A DNA stretch of 64,000 nt. Origin: Melastoma dodecandrum (Eukaryota; Streptophyta; Magnoliopsida; Myrtales; Melastomataceae). The DNA is taken from contig JARUPY010000607.1 in the NCBI GenBank assembly GCA_029817715.1, forward strand, positions 3,596,001-3,660,000, read 5' to 3'. A program made the position numbers and the translations under genes. Numbering within the stretch: the first letter of the stretch is position 1; the number at the start of each line of letters is the position of its first letter. The notes beneath the pieces were generated by a model that was given only the letters and a program-made list of their open reading frames with translations, did not search any database and was not told the origin of the DNA. Of this stretch, positions 61,601 to 64,000 are shown piece by piece.

Positions 61601-62525
61601 AGTGACACGCGGGAAATCAGTAGTCCCTAGATTTATTTCCTTCAAAGGATCGCAAGGAATAACGGAAGTACTAGGAACTTCTTTATTGTTTGAATGGATA
61701 GTTAGCATATCTTGGCTTGCTTGAGGGTGTCCTATTTATTCAGGATGTCCTATAACTATCTAGTCTCTCTAGGACATCCGTTATTGGATCGAGCCCTTCA
61801 CTCTTCATTAGACGAAGATGGGTTGAGGAGTCTATCGGGCTTCAAATCCGTCTCCGTCTGTTGTGTGTCATTGTCATCTCGTATCCCAGCCTCATGCATA
61901 TCTTTTTCCAGCGGGGTCAGATCTTCGTTGACCTCGAGCTGCAGCTCGTCTCCCCATCCATTCGGGATGATCGGGTTTTGAGGCGGCACTAGGGGTGGTC
62001 CATCGTATGAAACCAGGAATTCGTAACCTGCTTCACCTAAAGGGCTCACGTTTGGGTCTCCCATAGCATACCTCTATTTCAGTGTCCTATCTTTGACCTG
62101 CTTGACTGCCCCTGCGCGGACATAAGGCATATTGGCATTTTCATTTGCCTCACTATAACAACTTCTAAACCATGTTATCCCCATAAGATGAGCTCTTGGT
62201 AAAGAGTAGAAGGTATGGCTCCAGCCTTGTGAAGCCAATCTCTTCCGAGTAAGGAATTAAAGGAGCGCTTTATGTCAATGACGAAAAAAGTTGTCTTCTT
62301 GTCATGTGTGCCTACTCGGAGCTTAGCAGAAACTACGCCGAAATAAGAAGAAGTGGTTCTGTTGAAACCGCTAACTCTTACGTTAGTTTTCCCAAGTTCA
62401 GCTATGTCATTCCCAAGGCTCCTGTAAGCTTCAAGGGGGAGCAAGTTAATAGTCGCTCCATTTTCTACAAGGACACAACATATTGCTATGTTGTTAATTG
62501 TCGCTTGGATATGGAGGGGAAACAT
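58615..62525 (-). pseudogene. Gypsy-Tat pol polyprotein, broken
   Basis: Protease at 62175-62525 ('VENGATINLLP', with Glu where Asp is usual). RT covers 60405-61708 ('DCFAWDYTEIPGL', 'GYIRTAKYVDWISTIVPVVK', 'VYIDDVVVKSKK' with the YIDD intact). Archaeal-type RNase H is at 59580-60314. The integrase zinc domain ('THEGLCGAHQAG', 'ACQQCWSVNPCD') is at 59303-59566. The integrase core at 58615-59301 has 'RAWALNIMGEIH' with Asn in place of the first catalytic Asp, 'VVDNVKVFNG' for the second Asp and 'NGQAEASNK' for the Glu. Several frame breaks separate the parts, one of them at a hairpin insertion (60484-60558). Confidence 0.88.
60484..60558. repeat. Perfect 26 bp inverted repeat inside the RT/RNase H region
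   Basis: Arms 60484-60509 and 60533-60558 with a 23-base loop. One arm encodes the expected 'NAPYILYVAA'-like element sequence on the minus strand; the other is its inverted copy and brings in two stops. Confidence 0.93.
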
Positions 62526-64000
62526 GTGTTTCCGTAATGATGCGGGGGGTTATTTTAACCAACTACTCGGGAAGTTCCGAGGTATTTCGATGGTAGTATT
62601 AAGATTAAAGGGTAGTGTTAGCCTACCTTTCACTTGACTGTCTCCCCTTTTAGCGAATTCAGCCGGTAGCATGAGGACGTTGCAAACAGCTTCTTTCGCC
62701 GCAGGTGGAGTCCAGAATTGAATTGGGTTGTAGTAGCTCAGCGAGTTAGACGCAAGGTCACTTTCCCTTGATTCCTTCGCCTTCTTAGTATAAGAGATTG
62801 TCGTCTTGGCACGTTTCTCTGCAGCGCGTCGCGCCTTCCTTTCTCTTCGTTTCTTGGTTTTCTCGATGAGTATCTGGGATTGTGTTCCCATGCCCACTTT
62901 CTGCCATGTCCCTATATTTAAAAGGACGGGTACATGAACGAAGCATGAGTTTGTGGGAGATTGCAGGCGGTTATCAACCTGAACAAACTCCCTTTGATGA
63001 TGGTCATAGCCCTTTTAAAGTTTCCTTTCAGGCGAAGTTTCCGGAAAACTAGTGAGCTCGGAGTCAGATAGGTTACCTGATGGAGGGTCAACCATTTCCA
63101 GTTTGATCTTCCCTTCAAATGCTAATCCCGCTAGAAGCAGGAAGTATTGGTTACCGCAAAGCAGGCACATCTGAGTAATGAGCACCTTGTGGGCTACTAT
63201 TGGTTTTCATCCGTAACAGAGCATGTCAGCTGTTAGAAATTGGGCTATAGATGTCCCCTTTTTCATTGCATCCTCGTCACCTCGAGGATAGTCTTGTCGC
63301 TCTGTGTTTTCTTTCGCCTGCTCAGGTCCGAGGCGATCTACAACACGTCGCCTGGGGACCCTTCTGGTTTAAGCCCCTTTTTGATTGGACTCGCTTTCAC
63401 CTACAAGTCCTTGTCTCATGAGTTCTTTGGGGGGTGTAGAGCCCTTTATTTCCACTCGGTGGGTTATCCTTTCGTTCCAAGTGTTTCTCCGTGCACTAGT
63501 ATGCCCTGGGGCCATTGTTGATTCCCATCGCCATCTCTTCGAGGCGATTGAGGTCATACCATTCTGTCCTTCTTTCGTTAAAGAAGTACTTCCTGAAAGT
63601 ATGGCAATGGTCGGTAGTATGTGACGGATCCATATGCCAGGGACAACGATTGTGTTGCATTCCTTCGAGGTCTGCGGGACACTGAACTATCCCTTTGCTC
63701 ACGAGCCGCTTGAACAGCATGTTGGCGATGAGTGTTTTGCCAGTTTCAAGTGAATGATCTTTGTCTCCCTGCAATGGCAAAGGGAGCACAGTCAGGCAAT
63801 TGACATCAAATGCATTTATTTCAACTAAATCACCGAATGGATGTGATTCCGTTAATGCCTGATCTTGTAAGTCTGGGAAACGTAGTTCTTTATACTCAAT
63901 AAGGTCCTGCACCAAGTTTCTAAACGTGATGCAGTCCCTGGTAGTATGTGTGAATGACCCATGCCATTTACAGAAGTTCCTTGACTTTTCCCTATCGGTA
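62526..64000 (-). pseudogene. Gypsy-Tat gag region, partial
   Basis: Minus-strand frames 63496-63915, 62918-63118 and 62550-62897 are typical of Tat gag/gag-pro. A Cys/His motif appears twice: 'CPWHMDPSHTTDHCHTFRKY' near 63600-63660, and 'WHGSFTHTTRDCITFRNL' near 63910-63965. A Lys/Arg-rich block ('KTKKRRERKARRAAEKRAKT') lies before the protease. The gene continues past the end of the window. Confidence 0.65.

Larger units (their letters stand above)
53886..64000 (-). mobile_element. Ty3/Gypsy retrotransposon, Tat lineage, 5' end beyond the window
   Basis: On the minus strand, from high to low coordinates: gag (62.5-64 kb), protease (62.2-62.5), RT (60.4-61.7), RNase H with a second archaeal-type RNase H (59.6-60.3), integrase (58.6-59.6). 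An antisense gene follows on the plus strand (55.5-58.4). The extra RNase H ('FDGSSNKFGASVG', 'TNNEAE', 'GNSQLVIQQLL') and the antisense ORF downstream of integrase are hallmarks of the Tat (Retand/Ogre-type) clade. The low-coordinate edge is inferred from the end of the AMT match; the LTR borders could not be fixed because only one LTR is in view. Confidence 0.85.

Noticed and set aside
1..64000. tRNA, rRNA or organelle DNA
   Set aside because: None recognised by reading; short primer sites match tRNA-Met only as retroelement PBS.

Overview
This is plant nuclear DNA from a eudicot; the species cannot be named from the sequence alone. Seven signs support this: genes with many short exons and GT-AG introns, plant-only gene families (TIFY8, LEUNIG_HOMOLOG, YUCCA, EG45-like, agenet-ENT), and plant Copia, Gypsy-Tat, TRIM and Mutator-like elements. 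I rebuilt six genes exon by exon, and all the reading phases close.

Layout. 1-5.8 kb: decayed Copia DNA with a 1.67 kb LTR-like insertion inside its pol region. 7.5-19.5 kb: a gene island with TIFY8 (+), LUH (-, 18 exons, tail-to-tail with TIFY8) and a YUC1/YUC4-type auxin synthase (+, head-to-head with LUH). 19.5-23.5 kb: non-coding DNA with microsatellites, a 2 x 321 bp tandem repeat and a recurring ATTAAATTCCG motif. 23,559-32,698: a complete 9.14 kb Mutator-like element (MULE) with a perfect 9 bp target duplication, TIRs of about 740 bp, a FAR1-type transposase and a convergent Ulp1/C48-type protease gene; both genes carry disabling changes. 33.3-33.8 kb: a TRIM retrotransposon. 33.9-35.2 kb: two gene fragments (unknown protein; ketoacyl-CoA synthase C-terminus). 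35.6-42.2 kb: a second gene island with an EG45-like/PNP gene (-), QCR7 (+) and an agenet/Tudor-ENT gene (-). 43.3-53.2 kb: two decayed Copia elements. 53.3-53.9 kb: an AMT2-type ammonium transporter fragment. About 53.9 kb to the end: a Ty3/Gypsy Tat-lineage element on the minus strand that runs off the window, with an antisense plant-mobile-domain gene.

How it fits together. The intact genes are housekeeping and developmental: jasmonate-type TIFY repression, a Groucho-like co-repressor, auxin synthesis, respiratory complex III, an apoplastic signalling protein and a chromatin reader. From memory of locus numbers, TIFY8, LUG, YUC1, QCR7 and a Tudor-ENT gene lie in the same order on Arabidopsis chromosome 4, so the window looks like a conserved block expanded by transposons. 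The most unusual object is the MULE, whose two convergent genes and palindrome-bearing TIRs recall MuDR, with a Ulp1-like protease gene in place of mudrB.
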